From the NCBI GenBank assembly GCA_900466605.1, contig UBMU01000016.1:62001-126000 (forward strand): a stretch of 64,000 nt of DNA, given 5' to 3'. The notes under the pieces were generated by a model that saw only the letters and a list, made by a program, of their open reading frames with translations, was not told where the DNA came from and ran no database searches. Numbering within the stretch: the stretch's first letter is position 1; each line of letters begins with the position of its first letter. Positions 33,201-44,878 of this stretch are shown one piece after another. The stretch comes from Hyphomicrobiales bacterium (GTDB taxonomy: Bacteria > Pseudomonadota > Alphaproteobacteria > Rhizobiales > Rhizobiaceae). The translations under genes and the position numbers were made by a program.

Positions 33201-35984
33201 TCAAGCTTCCGTGCCGGGATCGCCTTCCGGCACCGAGGCAACATTGTCGCCATTCTCGACAACGTCGTCGACCTCCTCCTCCGGCTCGCTGATGCGCTCG
33301 ACGGATACCACCTTCTCATCCTTTGCTGTCGAGAAAATCGTAACACCCTTCGTTGCACGGCTTGCGACGCGAATGCCGCCCACCGGAACACGGATCAGCT
33401 GACCACCGTCGGATACCAGCATGATCTGGTCGCCTTCGTTGACCGGGAAAGCTGCGACGAGCTCGCCGATCTCGGCTGTCTTCGACGTATCCGTGGCGCG
33501 AATACCCTTGCCGCCACGGCCAGAAATGCGGAAGTCGTAAGACGAGGAGCGCTTGCCGAAGCCCTTTTCGGAAACCGTCAGGACGTACTGTTCACGCGCC
33601 TTCAGTTCTTCGTAGCGCTCGTCGCTAAGCTGACCTTCCTCGGCCACCTCCTCGCCGACCAGCGAGATTTCCTCGGCGTCACCCGTGGCGAGGCGCCGCT
33701 CGCTTGCCGCGCGCTTCAGATAGGCCGCGCGCTCCCAAGGCTCAGCGTCCACATGCCCGACGATTGTCATCGAGATGATCCGGTCGCTGTCGCCGAGGTT
33801 GATGCCGCGAACGCCGATCGAGTTACGGCCGGCGAAGACGCGGACATCATCCACGGGGAAGCGGATGCACTGGCCGAGCGCCGTCGTCAGAAGCACATCG
33901 TCATGCTCTGTGCAGGTCTCGACAGAGAGAATTTCGTCCCCCTCCTCCTCGAGCTTCATCGCGATCTTGCCGTTGCGGTTGACCTGGACGAAGTCGGATA
34001 GCTTGTTACGGCGGACCGTTCCGCGCGTCGTCGAGAACATGACGTCGAGCTTGTCCCAGCTATCCTCATCCTCGGGCAATGGCAGGATCGTCGTGATGCG
34101 TTCGCCCGGCTCCAGCGGCAGCATGTTGATGAGCGCCTTTCCGCGTGAAGTCGGCGTCCCGATTGGCAGGCGGTAGACCTTCTCCTTGTAGACGATACCA
34201 CGTGACGAGAAGAACAGAACCGGCGTATGCGTATTAAGAACGAATAGCTGGCTAACAAAATCTTCGTCGCGCGTGGTCATTCCAGAGCGGCCCTTGCCGC
34301 CGCGGCGCTGGGCGCGATAGGTCGTCAGAGGCACGCGCTTGATGTAGCCAAGATGGGAGACGGTCACCACCATATCTTCGCGGGCGATGAGATCCTCATC
34401 GTCCATCTCGAGGCCGCCGTCCATGATCTCGGTGCGGCGCGGCGTGCCGAATTCGTCGCGAACGGCTCCAAGCTCATCCTTGACGATCGTCTGGATGCGG
34501 ATCCGCGAAGAGAGAATTTCGAGGTAATCCTTGATTTCTTCGCCGATCTTGTTGAGTTCATCGCCGATTTCGTCGCGGCCGAGAGCGGTCAGACGAGCCA
34601 GACGCAGCTCGAGGATGGCGCGCGCCTGCTCTTCCGAGAGGTTGTACGTCATGTCCTCGTTGATGCGATGACGCGGATCGTCGATCAGGCGGATCAGGCT
34701 TTCGACGTCGGCTGCCGGCCAACGGCGCGTCATCAACTGCTCGCGTGCCGTTTGCGGATCCGGCGCCTGCCGGATAGTGCGGATGATCTCGTCGATATTG
34801 GCAACAGCTATTGCAAGACCAACCAAGACGTGGGCGCGTTCGCGCGCCTTGCGCAGCAGGAACTTCGTTCTCCGGCTAACGACTTCCTCTCGGAAGGCAA
34901 CGAAGGCACGCAGCATGTCGAGCAGCGTCAGCTGTTCCGGCTTGCCGCCGTTCAGCGCCACCATGTTGCAGCCAAACGAGGTCTGCAGCGGCGTGTAACG
35001 GTAGAGCTGGTTCAGGATGACGTCGGCATTGGCGTCGCGCTTCAGTTCGACGACCACACGATAGCCCTGGCGGTCGGATTCATCGCGGAGGTCCGAGATG
35101 CCTTCGATGCGCTTGTCGCGCACCAGTTCGGCCATCTTCTCGATCATCGTCGACTTGTTCACCTGATAAGGGATCTCGGTGATGATGATCTGCTCGCGAT
35201 CGCCACGCATGGGCTCGATGGCAGCGACGCCACGCATGATAACCGAACCGCGACCGGTCTCGTAGGCCGAGCGAATGCCGGCGCGACCGAGGATCTTGGC
35301 GCCGGTCGGGAAGTCTGGCCCCGGAATGATCTGCATGATGTCAGGCAGTTCGATCGCCGGATTGTCGATCAGTGCGATACAACCGTCGATCACTTCGCCG
35401 AGATTGTGCGGAGGGATGTTCGTCGCCATACCAACGGCGATACCGCCCGCGCCGTTGACCAGGAGGTTCGGGAATTTCGCCGGAACGACCACGGGCTCGG
35501 ATAGCGTGCCGTCGTAGTTGTCACGGAAATCGACCGTTTCCTTGTCGAGATCGTCGAGCAGCGAATGCGCGGCCTTCTCGAGACGGCATTCGGTGTAGCG
35601 TTCGGCCGCCGGCGGATCGCCGTCGACGGAACCGAAGTTACCCTGGCCGTCGATCAGCGGCAACCGGAGCGACCAGTCCTGCGCCATGCGCGCCAGCGCG
35701 TCGTAAATCGCCGAATTGCCGTGCGGATGGTATTTACCCATCACGTCCCCGGTAACGCGGGCGCACTTGACGTATTTCTTGTTCCAGTCGATGCCGAGTT
35801 CGGACATGCCATAGAGAATGCGCCGATGCACAGGCTTCAGGCCGTCGCGCACGTCTGGAAGTGCGCGGCTCACGATAACGCTCATTGCGTAATCGAGATA
35901 CGACCGCTGCATTTCCTCCATGATGGAGATGGGCTCGATGCCTGGCGGGAGCTTCCCGCCGCCGGGGGGTGTTTGCTCAGTCAA
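33201..35984 (-). CDS. gyrA: DNA gyrase subunit A
   Basis: This 927-residue subunit of DNA gyrase breaks and rejoins DNA to introduce negative supercoils. The catalytic tyrosine is in [10 protein letters not shown] near residue 125 and the quinolone region reads [20 protein letters not shown], with the usual serine and aspartate retained. The GyrA-box is QRRGGKG in the C-terminal beta-pinwheel, and the tail is acidic ([14 protein letters not shown]). The start is TTG at 35984 with no strong Shine-Dalgarno site. Small genes and coaD follow in the usual rhizobial order. Confidence 0.98.
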   Translation of the reverse strand: MTEQTPPGGGKLPPGIEPISIMEEMQRSYLDYAMSVIVSRALPDVRDGLKPVHRRILYGMSELGIDWNKKYVKCARVTGDVMGKYHPHGNSAIYDALARMAQDWSLRLPLIDGQGNFGSVDGDPPAAERYTECRLEKAAHSLLDDLDKETVDFRDNYDGTLSEPVVVPAKFPNLLVNGAGGIAVGMATNIPPHNLGEVIDGCIALIDNPAIELPDIMQIIPGPDFPTGAKILGRAGIRSAYETGRGSVIMRGVAAIEPMRGDREQIIITEIPYQVNKSTMIEKMAELVRDKRIEGISDLRDESDRQGYRVVVELKRDANADVILNQLYRYTPLQTSFGCNMVALNGGKPEQLTLLDMLRAFVAFREEVVSRRTKFLLRKARERAHVLVGLAIAVANIDEIIRTIRQAPDPQTAREQLMTRRWPAADVESLIRLIDDPRHRINEDMTYNLSEEQARAILELRLARLTALGRDEIGDELNKIGEEIKDYLEILSSRIRIQTIVKDELGAVRDEFGTPRRTEIMDGGLEMDDEDLIAREDMVVTVSHLGYIKRVPLTTYRAQRRGGKGRSGMTTRDEDFVSQLFVLNTHTPVLFFSSRGIVYKEKVYRLPIGTPTSRGKALINMLPLEPGERITTILPLPEDEDSWDKLDVMFSTTRGTVRRNKLSDFVQVNRNGKIAMKLEEEGDEILSVETCTEHDDVLLTTALGQCIRFPVDDVRVFAGRNSIGVRGINLGDSDRIISMTIVGHVDAEPWERAAYLKRAASERRLATGDAEEISLVGEEVAEEGQLSDERYEELKAREQYVLTVSEKGFGKRSSSYDFRISGRGGKGIRATDTSKTAEIGELVAAFPVNEGDQIMLVSDGGQLIRVPVGGIRVASRATKGVTIFSTAKDEKVVSVERISEPEEEVDDVVENGDNVASVPEGDPGTEA

Positions 35985-36210
35985 AACGGATCACGATCTC
36001 TTCTAGAATCACTTGAAGATTTATAGCGGAAAGGCTGTTCTTAAGCCAATTTTGGCAAGGGTTTTGAACAGTCTTTTGCGGTGTTATGAGGGCAACCGGG
36101 TCGTTTGGGGCAGCTATTTACGCCGTCCGGGCAGCGCCATTTGCCAAATTGATTTCTCCGCATCACAATCACCCGAAACCCAAGCGTTTATATGGGCTCA
36201 TGGAGAGACA

Positions 36211-36852
36211 ATGGCAAGCGCCGACCAACTGATCAACGCTTTTACGACGCTGCTTGTCACGATCGATCCGCCTGGCCTCGCGCCGATCTTTCTCGGACTC
36301 ACTACCGGGATGAGCCGTGGCCAGCGAAAGCAGGTAGCGCTGCGCGGCACGATCATCGCCTTTGTCATTCTTGCCGTCTTTGCTCTGTTCGGCGCTAGCG
36401 TGCTTGGAGTGCTCGGCATCTCGATTGGGGCCTTTCGCATCGCCGGCGGTCTCTTGTTGTTCTGGATCGCGTTTGAAATGGTGTTCGAGAAGCGGCAGGA
36501 CCGTAAGGAGAAGACCAGCACGGATGCGATTACCAAGGACCATATTCACAATATCTCGGTCTTTCCGCTGGCCATTCCCTTGATCGCCGGTCCAGGAGCT
36601 ATTTCTGCAACAATCCTGATTGCAGGGTCCATGCAGGGCTCTCTCGAGCGTGCGCAATTGATCATCGTTATTGCATCGAGCTTGCTGCTGTTGTTTCTAG
36701 CGCTGCTGATCGCCGATAGGCTTGATCGGTTCCTTGGCGTGACGGGACGCGCGATTCTGACGCGCCTTCTCGGGGTCATCCTGGCTGCTCTGGCCACGCA
36801 GTTCGTGGTCGATGGATTAAAATCTACGCTTGGGACGATGCCGACTGGTTAG
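36211..36852 (+). CDS. MarC-family integral membrane protein
   Basis: This 213-residue protein has six predicted transmembrane segments of the MarC/NAAT family, with TTLLVTIDPPGLAPIFLGLT at the N-terminus and FPLAIPLIAGPGAISATILI in the second half. Family members were once linked to multiple antibiotic resistance but their transport role is not established. I chose the ATG at 36211 with GGAGAG just upstream. It is divergent from gyrA. Confidence 0.88.
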   Translation: MASADQLINAFTTLLVTIDPPGLAPIFLGLTTGMSRGQRKQVALRGTIIAFVILAVFALFGASVLGVLGISIGAFRIAGGLLLFWIAFEMVFEKRQDRKEKTSTDAITKDHIHNISVFPLAIPLIAGPGAISATILIAGSMQGSLERAQLIIVIASSLLLLFLALLIADRLDRFLGVTGRAILTRLLGVILAALATQFVVDGLKSTLGTMPTG

Positions 36853-36918
36853 ATCGCCGAGGCCCGATAGGAGCAGGGAGCCCTTCGCATCTCTGGCGGT
36901 GGCGCTGAGCGCGAAACT

Positions 36919-37368
36919 CTATGCCTGCAGCAGGCGCGTTTGGGCTTCCACGATCGTCCCACGGGGCGCCGCGGCATTCTCAAATATCTGATAGAGGAAA
37001 AGCTTTATCGCCTCGGCTTCACGGACGACAACCGATGCCAAGGCCGGATCGCTGACGGCCCATGCCCTCATGGTTGCAATTGATCTGCCTATAGCGCCGG
37101 ATCGCATGGCGGACGAGCTAAACAGTTTGCTTTCAACGATGTACCAGACGAAGATCCTGATCGCGATCGATCTGGTGTGCGGTTCTTGTGCACGGATAGA
37201 CTTGAATTCGGCCCAGAGCTTCCGCAAGTGGTCTTCACTGAGGCGGTCCAGATCCAAGCCGAGTTCTAACAAATCCTCGCTGACCATCCGCCGTGCTGTG
37301 CCGGTTGTGAGCAATCCAAATTGGGAAGCTATTTCTCTCATAACACGAATATCGTGCTGGCCCGACAA
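36919..37368 (-). CDS. Hypothetical protein, 149 residues
   Basis: This 149-residue protein appears soluble and mostly helical. It starts at TTG 37368 (AGGG upstream) or ATG 37341. I see a leucine-rich segment SEDLLELGLDLDRLSEDHL near residue 30 and a basic/aromatic centre. No motif or family is recognised. It stands alone, convergent with marC and with a 300-base gap on its 5' side. Confidence 0.55.
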   Translation of the reverse strand: MSGQHDIRVMREIASQFGLLTTGTARRMVSEDLLELGLDLDRLSEDHLRKLWAEFKSIRAQEPHTRSIAIRIFVWYIVESKLFSSSAMRSGAIGRSIATMRAWAVSDPALASVVVREAEAIKLFLYQIFENAAAPRGTIVEAQTRLLQA

Positions 37369-37669
37369 TTTGGAAACCCTGCCGCGCCTATCCTTTCGGA
37401 GAGGGAAGCGCTGCCACTTTGATTAGCAGTGGCTACAATATCTGCTGTTTGTTAGCTCATTCGGCTAAGGTGCAGAAAATGGAGAGCTTTGTTGCTGTGA
37501 TCGGACGTTCATTTTGCGTGGGTCCGCCAACTCCACCGCCTGATAGCACCAACCGTTTCTGCTGGCGTAAAGCGTGTAAGCAGCAGTGCGTCGGGAGGCC
37601 CTGATATCAAACGCAGACGGCGCACTTTGCAGCGCGCCGTCCAGCTGATGTCTTAACGATAACTTGCGA
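37369..37669. other. Non-coding interval between the hypothetical gene and ssb
   Basis: I see no gene here. A GACGGCGC/GCGCCGTC inverted repeat at about 37616-37641 lies 30 bases past the ssb stop and may be its weak terminator, though no T run follows. Confidence 0.4.
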
Positions 37670-38200
37670 TCAGAACGGGATATCGTCGTCGAGATCGCGG
37701 GAGAAGTTTCCGCCACCACCACCGCCGCTGCTGCGGCCAGACGATTGCGAGGGCGCGCCGTAATCGTCGCCGTAGCCACCGCCGCCACCGAAATCGCCGC
37801 CGGCATTGCTGCCACGACCGCCGCCGACACCCGAGCCACCGCCTTCACCGCGACCATCAAGCATAGTCAGGGTGGAGCCGAAGCCCTGCAGCACCACTTC
37901 AGTCGAATAGCGGTCCTGGCCGTTCTGGTCCTGCCATTTGCGTGTCTGCAGCGCACCTTCGATGTAGAGCTTGGCGCCCTTCTTCACATACTGTTCGACG
38001 ACTTTGCAGAGGCCTTCGTTGAAAACCACGACCGTATGCCATTCCGTCTTCTCGCGGCGTTCGCCGGAGTTACGGTCGCGCCAGGTCTCGGACGTTGCGA
38101 TGCGAAGGTTGGCGATCGGCCGGCCATCCTGGGTCCGCCGGATCTCGGGGTCAGCGCCCACGTTCCCGATCAGAATTACCTTGTTTACGCTGCCAGCCAT
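37670..38200 (-). CDS. ssb: Single-stranded DNA-binding protein
   Basis: This 176-residue SSB coats single-stranded DNA in replication and repair. The OB-fold spans about residues 1-112 ([20 protein letters not shown], then [22 protein letters not shown]). A glycine-rich linker follows and the tail ends DDDIPF, the partner-binding tip. It is divergent from uvrA, and the shared upstream region holds a LexA box at 38313-38327, so SOS control is likely. Confidence 0.97.
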   Translation of the reverse strand: MAGSVNKVILIGNVGADPEIRRTQDGRPIANLRIATSETWRDRNSGERREKTEWHTVVVFNEGLCKVVEQYVKKGAKLYIEGALQTRKWQDQNGQDRYSTEVVLQGFGSTLTMLDGRGEGGGSGVGGGRGSNAGGDFGGGGGYGDDYGAPSQSSGRSSGGGGGGNFSRDLDDDIPF

Positions 38201-38312
38201 GCTTTCACCTTACCTGCCGCCCTGCCCGGCGGCGCTTGAACCAATCGATGCACCTTAAACCATAGAGCGCCGGCGATGGGCGTCCATCGCCGGTTCATCC
38301 ACAAGGAATTTT

Positions 38313-38327
38313 GTTCTTTATTTGTTC
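38313..38327. promoter_or_regulatory. LexA (SOS) box between ssb and uvrA
   Basis: GTTC at 38313-38316 and GTTC at 38324-38327 are separated by exactly 7 bases (TTTATTT), matching the alphaproteobacterial SOS box GTTC-N7-GTTC. It lies about 115 bases from ssb and 123 bases from uvrA, so it could repress both DNA-repair genes. Confidence 0.9.
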
Positions 38328-38449
38328 TATTTTATCCCTATGATCCTGTCAACCGAATCGAAAACCTTGCAGCGGACGGACATTCAGCCTCGACTCGCCA
38401 GCCGGCATCACTAAATAAGGGGCTTGTTCCAGCACAGAAGCAGAAGACG

Positions 38450-41374
38450 ATGAGCGAACTGAAGACGATTTCCATCCGCGGCGCGCGTGAGCACAATTTA
38501 AAGGGCATCGATCTCGATCTGCCGAGAAACAAGCTTATCGTCATGACCGGCCTTTCCGGTTCTGGAAAGTCGTCGCTTGCCTTCGATACGATCTATGCCG
38601 AGGGTCAGCGGCGCTATGTCGAGAGCCTTTCGGCCTATGCGCGTCAGTTTCTGGAAATGATGCAGAAGCCTGATGTCGACCAAATCGATGGCCTATCGCC
38701 GGCGATTTCGATCGAGCAAAAGACGACGTCGCGCAATCCACGCTCGACGGTCGGGACGGTGACCGAGATCTACGACTACATGCGCCTGCTGTTTGCGCGC
38801 GTCGGGGTGCCCTACTCGCCGGCGACGGGCTTGCCGATCGAGAGCCAGACGGTCAGCCAGATGGTGGACCGTGTGCTTGATTTTGAAGAAGGCACGCGCC
38901 TCTACATTCTTGCGCCGCTGGTGCGCGGGCGTAAAGGCGAATACAAGAAAGAACTGGCGGACCTGATGAAGAAGGGTTTCCAGCGCGTCAAGGTGGACGG
39001 CCAGTTCTACGAGATCGCGGATGTGCCGGCCCTCGATAAGAAGTACAAGCACGATATCGACGTCGTGGTCGACCGTATTGTCGTGCGGCCCGATATGGCG
39101 TCGCGGCTTGCCGACAGCTTCGAGACCTCGCTGAAGCTTGCCGACGGCCTGGCTGTCGCGGAATTCGCCGACAAGCCGCTGCCGCCTGAGGAAACCGCAG
39201 CCGGGGGCTCGGCCAACAAGTCGCTGAACGAAACCCACGAACGGGTACTTTTCTCCGAAAAATTCGCCTGCCCGGTCTCCGGTTTCACCATTCCGGAGAT
39301 CGAGCCGCGGTTGTTCTCGTTCAACAATCCGGCCGGTGCCTGCCCGACCTGCGACGGTCTTGGCGCGCAGCAGAAGATTGACGCCAATCTGATTATCCCC
39401 GAACCGGAGCGGACGCTGCGCGACGGCGCGATCGCGCCCTGGGCCAAGTCGTCCTCGCCCTATTACAATCAGACGCTGGAAGCCCTAGGCAAGCACTACG
39501 GCTTTAAGCTCGGCGCCCGTTGGAACGATCTGTCTGAGAAGGCCAAGGATGTCATCCTGAACGGCACCGACGAGAAGATCGAGTTCCATTATGCCGATGG
39601 TGCGCGATCCTACACGACGCACAAGAACTTCGAAGGCATCATCACCAATCTCGAGCGCCGCTGGAAGGAGACGGATTCCGCCTGGGCGCGCGAGGAAATC
39701 GAACGCTTCATGTCGGCTGCCCCCTGCCCGTCTTGCGGCGGTTTCCGCCTCAAGCCGGAAGCATTGGCCGTCAAGATCAACACGCTGCATATCGGCCAGG
39801 TGACCGATATGTCGATCCGCGTTGCCCGTGACTGGTTCGAAGTCCTGCCGCAATCACTGAGCGCCAAGCAGAACGAGATCGCTGTTCGTATTCTCAAGGA
39901 GATCCGCGACCGCCTGCGTTTCCTGAATGATGTCGGCCTGGATTACCTTAGTCTGTCCCGAAACTCCGGCACCCTGTCGGGCGGCGAGAGCCAGCGTATC
40001 CGGTTGGCATCGCAGATCGGTTCCGGGCTGACCGGCGTTCTGTATGTCCTGGATGAACCCTCTATCGGCTTGCATCAGCGCGACAATGCCAGGCTGCTAG
40101 ATACGCTGAAGCACCTTCGCGATATCGGCAATACCGTGATCGTGGTCGAGCATGACGAGGACGCGATCCTGACCGCCGACGACGTCGTCGATATTGGCCC
40201 GGCGGCTGGCATCCATGGTGGCCAGGTGATAGCCCACGGCAGTCCGCAGGAGATCATGGCAAACCCGAAATCGCTGACCGGAAAATACCTGTCCGGCGAG
40301 CTGGGCGTTCCGGTTCCCGACGAGCGGCGTAAGCCGAAGAAGGGCAAGGAAATCAAGATCGTCGGTGCTCGCGGCAACAATCTGAAGAATGTCACTGCCT
40401 CCATCCCGCTCGGCGTCTTTACTGCTGTCACCGGTGTATCCGGCGGTGGAAAATCTACGTTCCTCATTGAGACGCTGTATAAATCGGCCGCCCGGCGCGT
40501 CATGGGTGCTCGCGAGATCCCGGCTGATCATGATCGAATCGACGGCTTTGAGCACATCGATAAGGTCATCGATATCGATCAGTCCCCGATCGGCCGCACG
40601 CCGCGTTCCAACCCGGCGACTTACACGGGCGCGTTCACGCCGATCCGTGACTGGTTCGCCGGTCTGCCGGAAGCGAAGGCGCGTGGCTATCAGCCCGGAC
40701 GCTTCTCGTTCAACGTCAAGGGCGGTCGCTGCGAAGCCTGCCAGGGCGACGGCGTCATCAAGATCGAGATGCATTTCCTGCCTGACGTCTACGTCACGTG
40801 CGATGTCTGCCATGGCAAGCGCTACAACCGGGAAACGCTCGACGTTACGTTCAAGCACAAATCGATTGCAGACGTGCTCGACATGACCGTAGAGGAAGGT
40901 GTCGATTTCTTCGCCGCCGTACCGGCTGTCCGTGACAAGCTGCAGGCCTTGAAGGATGTCGGCCTCGGCTACATCAAGGTCGGACAGCAGGCGAATACGC
41001 TGTCAGGCGGTGAGGCGCAGCGCGTCAAGCTGGCGAAGGAGCTGTCGAAGAGGTCGACCGGCCGCACGCTCTACATCCTCGATGAGCCGACGACCGGGCT
41101 GCATTTCCACGATGTCGCCAAGCTCCTGGAGATGCTGCAGGAGCTCGTCAATCAGGGTAATTCGGTCGTGGTCATCGAGCACAATCTCGAAGTCATCAAG
41201 ACCGCGGACTGGATCCTTGATTTCGGTCCGGAAGGTGGCGATGGCGGTGGCGAGATTGTGGCCGTAGGCACGCCGGAAACAATCGTCAAGGAGAAGCGGT
41301 CCTACACCGGGCACTTCCTGAAGGAGTTGCTGGAACGGCGCCATGCTCGAAAAGCCGTAGTGGCTGCCGAGTGA
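38450..41374 (+). CDS. uvrA: Excinuclease ABC subunit UvrA
   Basis: This 974-residue ATPase detects bulky DNA damage with UvrB. The first Walker A is [13 protein letters not shown] near residue 33, with signature [12 protein letters not shown]; the second is [13 protein letters not shown] near 665, with [15 protein letters not shown]. Zinc-finger cysteines include [18 protein letters not shown] and [21 protein letters not shown] chose the ATG at 38450, where homology begins, not the upstream frame. A LexA box precedes it. The stop overlaps the next gene start. Confidence 0.98.
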   Translation: MSELKTISIRGAREHNLKGIDLDLPRNKLIVMTGLSGSGKSSLAFDTIYAEGQRRYVESLSAYARQFLEMMQKPDVDQIDGLSPAISIEQKTTSRNPRSTVGTVTEIYDYMRLLFARVGVPYSPATGLPIESQTVSQMVDRVLDFEEGTRLYILAPLVRGRKGEYKKELADLMKKGFQRVKVDGQFYEIADVPALDKKYKHDIDVVVDRIVVRPDMASRLADSFETSLKLADGLAVAEFADKPLPPEETAAGGSANKSLNETHERVLFSEKFACPVSGFTIPEIEPRLFSFNNPAGACPTCDGLGAQQKIDANLIIPEPERTLRDGAIAPWAKSSSPYYNQTLEALGKHYGFKLGARWNDLSEKAKDVILNGTDEKIEFHYADGARSYTTHKNFEGIITNLERRWKETDSAWAREEIERFMSAAPCPSCGGFRLKPEALAVKINTLHIGQVTDMSIRVARDWFEVLPQSLSAKQNEIAVRILKEIRDRLRFLNDVGLDYLSLSRNSGTLSGGESQRIRLASQIGSGLTGVLYVLDEPSIGLHQRDNARLLDTLKHLRDIGNTVIVVEHDEDAILTADDVVDIGPAAGIHGGQVIAHGSPQEIMANPKSLTGKYLSGELGVPVPDERRKPKKGKEIKIVGARGNNLKNVTASIPLGVFTAVTGVSGGGKSTFLIETLYKSAARRVMGAREIPADHDRIDGFEHIDKVIDIDQSPIGRTPRSNPATYTGAFTPIRDWFAGLPEAKARGYQPGRFSFNVKGGRCEACQGDGVIKIEMHFLPDVYVTCDVCHGKRYNRETLDVTFKHKSIADVLDMTVEEGVDFFAAVPAVRDKLQALKDVGLGYIKVGQQANTLSGGEAQRVKLAKELSKRSTGRTLYILDEPTTGLHFHDVAKLLEMLQELVNQGNSVVVIEHNLEVIKTADWILDFGPEGGDGGGEIVAVGTPETIVKEKRSYTGHFLKELLERRHARKAVVAAE

Positions 41375-41835
41375 TGCTGAGAGCGGCCTCGCTCGATGAT
41401 CTGCACGCGGTCGAAGCGCTGACCGCCGAAGCCTATGCTCCATACACGCGTCTTCTTGGGCGCCCGCCGATCCCCGTCACCGAGGACTATGCGCCACGCA
41501 TTGAACGCGGCGAGTTCTGGTTGCTGGAACTGCAAGGCGGGCTTGCTGGCGTGGCCGTCGTCGAGCGGCACCCCGATCATGTGATGCTCTTCAGCATTGC
41601 CGTCTCCCCTAGATTTCAGGGTAGCGGTCACGGCCTTGCGATCTTGAAATGGGTGGAGGAGATCGCGCAGGAATGGAGGGTTCCTGCAGTTCGGCTCTAC
41701 ACGAATGCGCGCATGGAGCGGAATATTGCGCTCTATCGAACCTTTGGCTTTCAGGAATCGGGTCGCCGCGAGAATCCGCATCGGCCAGGGTGGGTAATCG
41801 TCGATATGGCAAAGCAAGTCGGTGGGCAAACATAA
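41374..41835 (+). CDS. GNAT-family N-acetyltransferase
   Basis: This 153-residue acetyltransferase has the GNAT fold. Motif A is HVMLFSIAVSPRFQGSGHG (the RFQGSGHG acetyl-CoA loop) and motif B is VRLYTNARMERNIALYRTFGF. The substrate is unknown. The ATG overlaps the uvrA stop by one base (TGATG), so it is translationally coupled to uvrA. A GTG 3 bases earlier is also possible. Confidence 0.87.
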   Translation: MLRAASLDDLHAVEALTAEAYAPYTRLLGRPPIPVTEDYAPRIERGEFWLLELQGGLAGVAVVERHPDHVMLFSIAVSPRFQGSGHGLAILKWVEEIAQEWRVPAVRLYTNARMERNIALYRTFGFQESGRRENPHRPGWVIVDMAKQVGGQT

Positions 41836-41850
41836 TCAGAGGAGGAAGAA

Positions 41851-42657
41851 ATGACGAAATCCGGCAATATTCGCGTCGGCATCGGCGGTTGGACCTTTGA
41901 GGCGTGGCGGGATCATTTCTACCCCGGGGACCTGAAGCAGAAGGATGAACTGCACTATGCCAGCCGCAAGCTCAAGGTCATTGAGGTCAACGGCACCTAC
42001 TATAGTTCGCAGAAGCCGGAAACCTTCGCCAAATGGGCGGCGGACGTACCTGATGAGTTCATCTTTTCGCTTAAGGCCAGTCGGTTTGTAACCAATCGCC
42101 GCGTGTTGGCGGAAGCTGGCGAGTCTATGGAGCGGTTTCTAACCCAGGGGTTGACGGAGCTCGGTCCACACCTGGGCCCCATCCTCTGGCAATTCGCACC
42201 GACGAAAAAGTTTGATCCGGATGACTTCGAGGCCTTTCTGAAGCTGTTGCCTGACAAACAGGATGGCTTGCCTCTGAAACATGTCGTGGAGGTTCGGCAT
42301 GACTCGTTCAAGATTCCGGAATTCGTGGCGCTGCTTGCAAAGTATGAGGTGGCGCCGGTGTGCGCCGAGCACTTTGACTACCCGATGATCGCGGATGTAA
42401 CGGCCGACTTCGTATATACCCGCCTCCAGAAGGGTTCGGATGAGATCAGGACATGTTATTCGCCAAACGATCTGAAGACCTGGGCCAAGCGGCTCGAGAC
42501 TTGGGCGGACGGCAAGGTACCCGATGATCTGCCGCTTATCGATGGCAGCCGTAAGGTTGCAGCGCAGCCGCGGGACGTCTTTGCCTTCATGATTCACGAA
42601 GGTAAGGTCAATGCCCCCTTCGGGGCAATGGCGCTGCAGGAAGAGACGTCACGGTAG
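41851..42657 (+). CDS. DUF72 (YecE-like) family protein
   Basis: This 268-residue TIM-barrel protein of the DUF72/YecE family has the typical N-terminus IRVGIGGWTFEAWRDHFYPG, EVNGTYYSSQKPETFAKWA, LGPHLGPILWQFAPTKKF and CAEHFDYPMIADVTADFVYTR-type segments. The biochemical role of the family is not known. AGGAGGAAGAA precedes the ATG, so translation should be efficient. It is the third gene downstream of uvrA and convergent with the NAD(P)HX repair gene. Confidence 0.88.
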   Translation: MTKSGNIRVGIGGWTFEAWRDHFYPGDLKQKDELHYASRKLKVIEVNGTYYSSQKPETFAKWAADVPDEFIFSLKASRFVTNRRVLAEAGESMERFLTQGLTELGPHLGPILWQFAPTKKFDPDDFEAFLKLLPDKQDGLPLKHVVEVRHDSFKIPEFVALLAKYEVAPVCAEHFDYPMIADVTADFVYTRLQKGSDEIRTCYSPNDLKTWAKRLETWADGKVPDDLPLIDGSRKVAAQPRDVFAFMIHEGKVNAPFGAMALQEETSR

Positions 42658-42664
42658 GTTGTTC

Positions 42665-44152
42665 TCAGAGCGGGCGAACCTGCGTCGCCAGCTCTTCTGC
42701 TGTCAATCCTTTTCCCGCCCGCGCACCGGCCTCTCCGTGCATGTAGACACCGGCAGCAGCTGCTTCGAAGGTGGGAGCGCCCTGAGCCATCAACGCGCCG
42801 ATGATCCCGGCAAGAACATCACCGGAGCCTGCGGTCGCGAGCCAAATCGGTGCGTTCGTATTGATATAGGTTCTGCCGTCAGGCGAGGCTATGACTGTAT
42901 CTGCGCCTTTGTAGACGATTGCGGCATTCGCCCGTGCAGCCGCCGCTCTCGCCTTTTCGACCTTGCCCATCGTGTCATCAACGGCGATATCCGGAAACAG
43001 GCGACCGAACTCGCCTTCATGCGGCGTCAGCACAAGCCGCGGCTCGCCGGCAAACAGGGAAAACAACTCAGCCGGGGCATCTTTGAAAGAAGAGAGCCCA
43101 TCGGCGTCAAGTACCAGGTGGCGTTCGGAAAGTGCTGCTACGAAACGGCGTGCCTTGTCGCCGACGCCAAAACCTGGGCCAAGAACGAATGTCTGCAGCC
43201 GCTCGTCACGCAACCAATCGCGAAGCGCCGCCTCGTCGTTGATAGCATGCAGCATGATCGCCGTCAGGTGTGCAGCATTGGCGGTCAGCGCGTCCTCCGG
43301 CGAGGCGATTGTCACGAGCCCTGCCCCGGCCTTCAATCCTGCGACGGCCGACATCCGCGCGGCACCGGTCTTGCTCGCGTCGCCGGAGAACACGACGAGG
43401 TGGCCGCGCTTGTATTTGTGTGTTTCCAGTCCGCTTGAGTGCAGTACATGGCACCAATGCTCTGGGCCATTCTCGGCGATCTGCTGTTTTTTCTCGGCGC
43501 GGATGATGCGTGCCGGTATGCCGATATCGAACACCTCCAGTTCACCACAAAGCTCTCGCCCCGGTATCAACAGGTGGCCGGGTTTGCGCGTCATGAAAGT
43601 AACCGTACGATCCGCTGCAAAGGCCGCCCCTCTGATGGCGCCGGTGCGACCGTCCACGCCTGATGGAAGATCGACGGAAATGACAGGCACCCGCGCCTCC
43701 CTCACGCGTTCGATCACATCTCGGGCGCTCCCAGGAATATCGCGAGCGAGGCCTGCTCCGAACAGGGCATCGATGACCACGTCGCCGCGCCGTGGCTCGT
43801 AGGCCTCGAGTGGCGCCGCGATAATGGGCGCTAGGTCGTCCCGCGCGCGCGCGGCATCTCCTTTGAGCTTTTCCAGTTCACCGATGTGGAATACGTTCAC
43901 CTCAACGCCGCTCTCCGCCAGCCGACGAGCAGCCACGTACCCGTCGCCTCCGTTGTTGCCAGGTCCGCAAAGGACGGCGGCGCGAAGGGCGCTCGGAAAG
44001 TAACGCAAAAAAAGAGCCGCAACCGCGGCGCCGGCCCTCTCCATGAGGGCGTAACTGTCGATATCGGACAAAGCGGCAGCCGCGTCGACCGTCGTCATTT
44101 CTTCAGGGGTGAGGAGCAGCTTCGGGATTTCATCGATCATCGCCGCATTCAA
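42665..44152 (-). CDS. nnr: Bifunctional NAD(P)H-hydrate epimerase / ADP-dependent NAD(P)H-hydrate dehydratase
   Basis: This 495-residue repair enzyme restores damaged NADHX and NADPHX. The N-terminal ~210 residues are the epimerase (AVLCGPGNNGGDGYVAARRL, VDLPSGVDGRTG). The C-terminal part is the carbohydrate-kinase-like dehydratase, with VLTPHEGEFGRLFP, NAAIVYKGADTVIASPDG and ATAGSGDVLAGIIGALMAQG. It is full length for the fused form. It is divergent from glnB across a 329-base gap. Confidence 0.94.
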   Translation of the reverse strand: MNAAMIDEIPKLLLTPEEMTTVDAAAALSDIDSYALMERAGAAVAALFLRYFPSALRAAVLCGPGNNGGDGYVAARRLAESGVEVNVFHIGELEKLKGDAARARDDLAPIIAAPLEAYEPRRGDVVIDALFGAGLARDIPGSARDVIERVREARVPVISVDLPSGVDGRTGAIRGAAFAADRTVTFMTRKPGHLLIPGRELCGELEVFDIGIPARIIRAEKKQQIAENGPEHWCHVLHSSGLETHKYKRGHLVVFSGDASKTGAARMSAVAGLKAGAGLVTIASPEDALTANAAHLTAIMLHAINDEAALRDWLRDERLQTFVLGPGFGVGDKARRFVAALSERHLVLDADGLSSFKDAPAELFSLFAGEPRLVLTPHEGEFGRLFPDIAVDDTMGKVEKARAAAARANAAIVYKGADTVIASPDGRTYINTNAPIWLATAGSGDVLAGIIGALMAQGAPTFEAAAAGVYMHGEAGARAGKGLTAEELATQVRPL

Positions 44153-44820
<668 letters not shown>

Positions 44821-44878
44821 TCTTTTTTCGCCTTCCGGCGAGCCAACGTATCGTCATCTCAAATAAAGGAACTATTTA

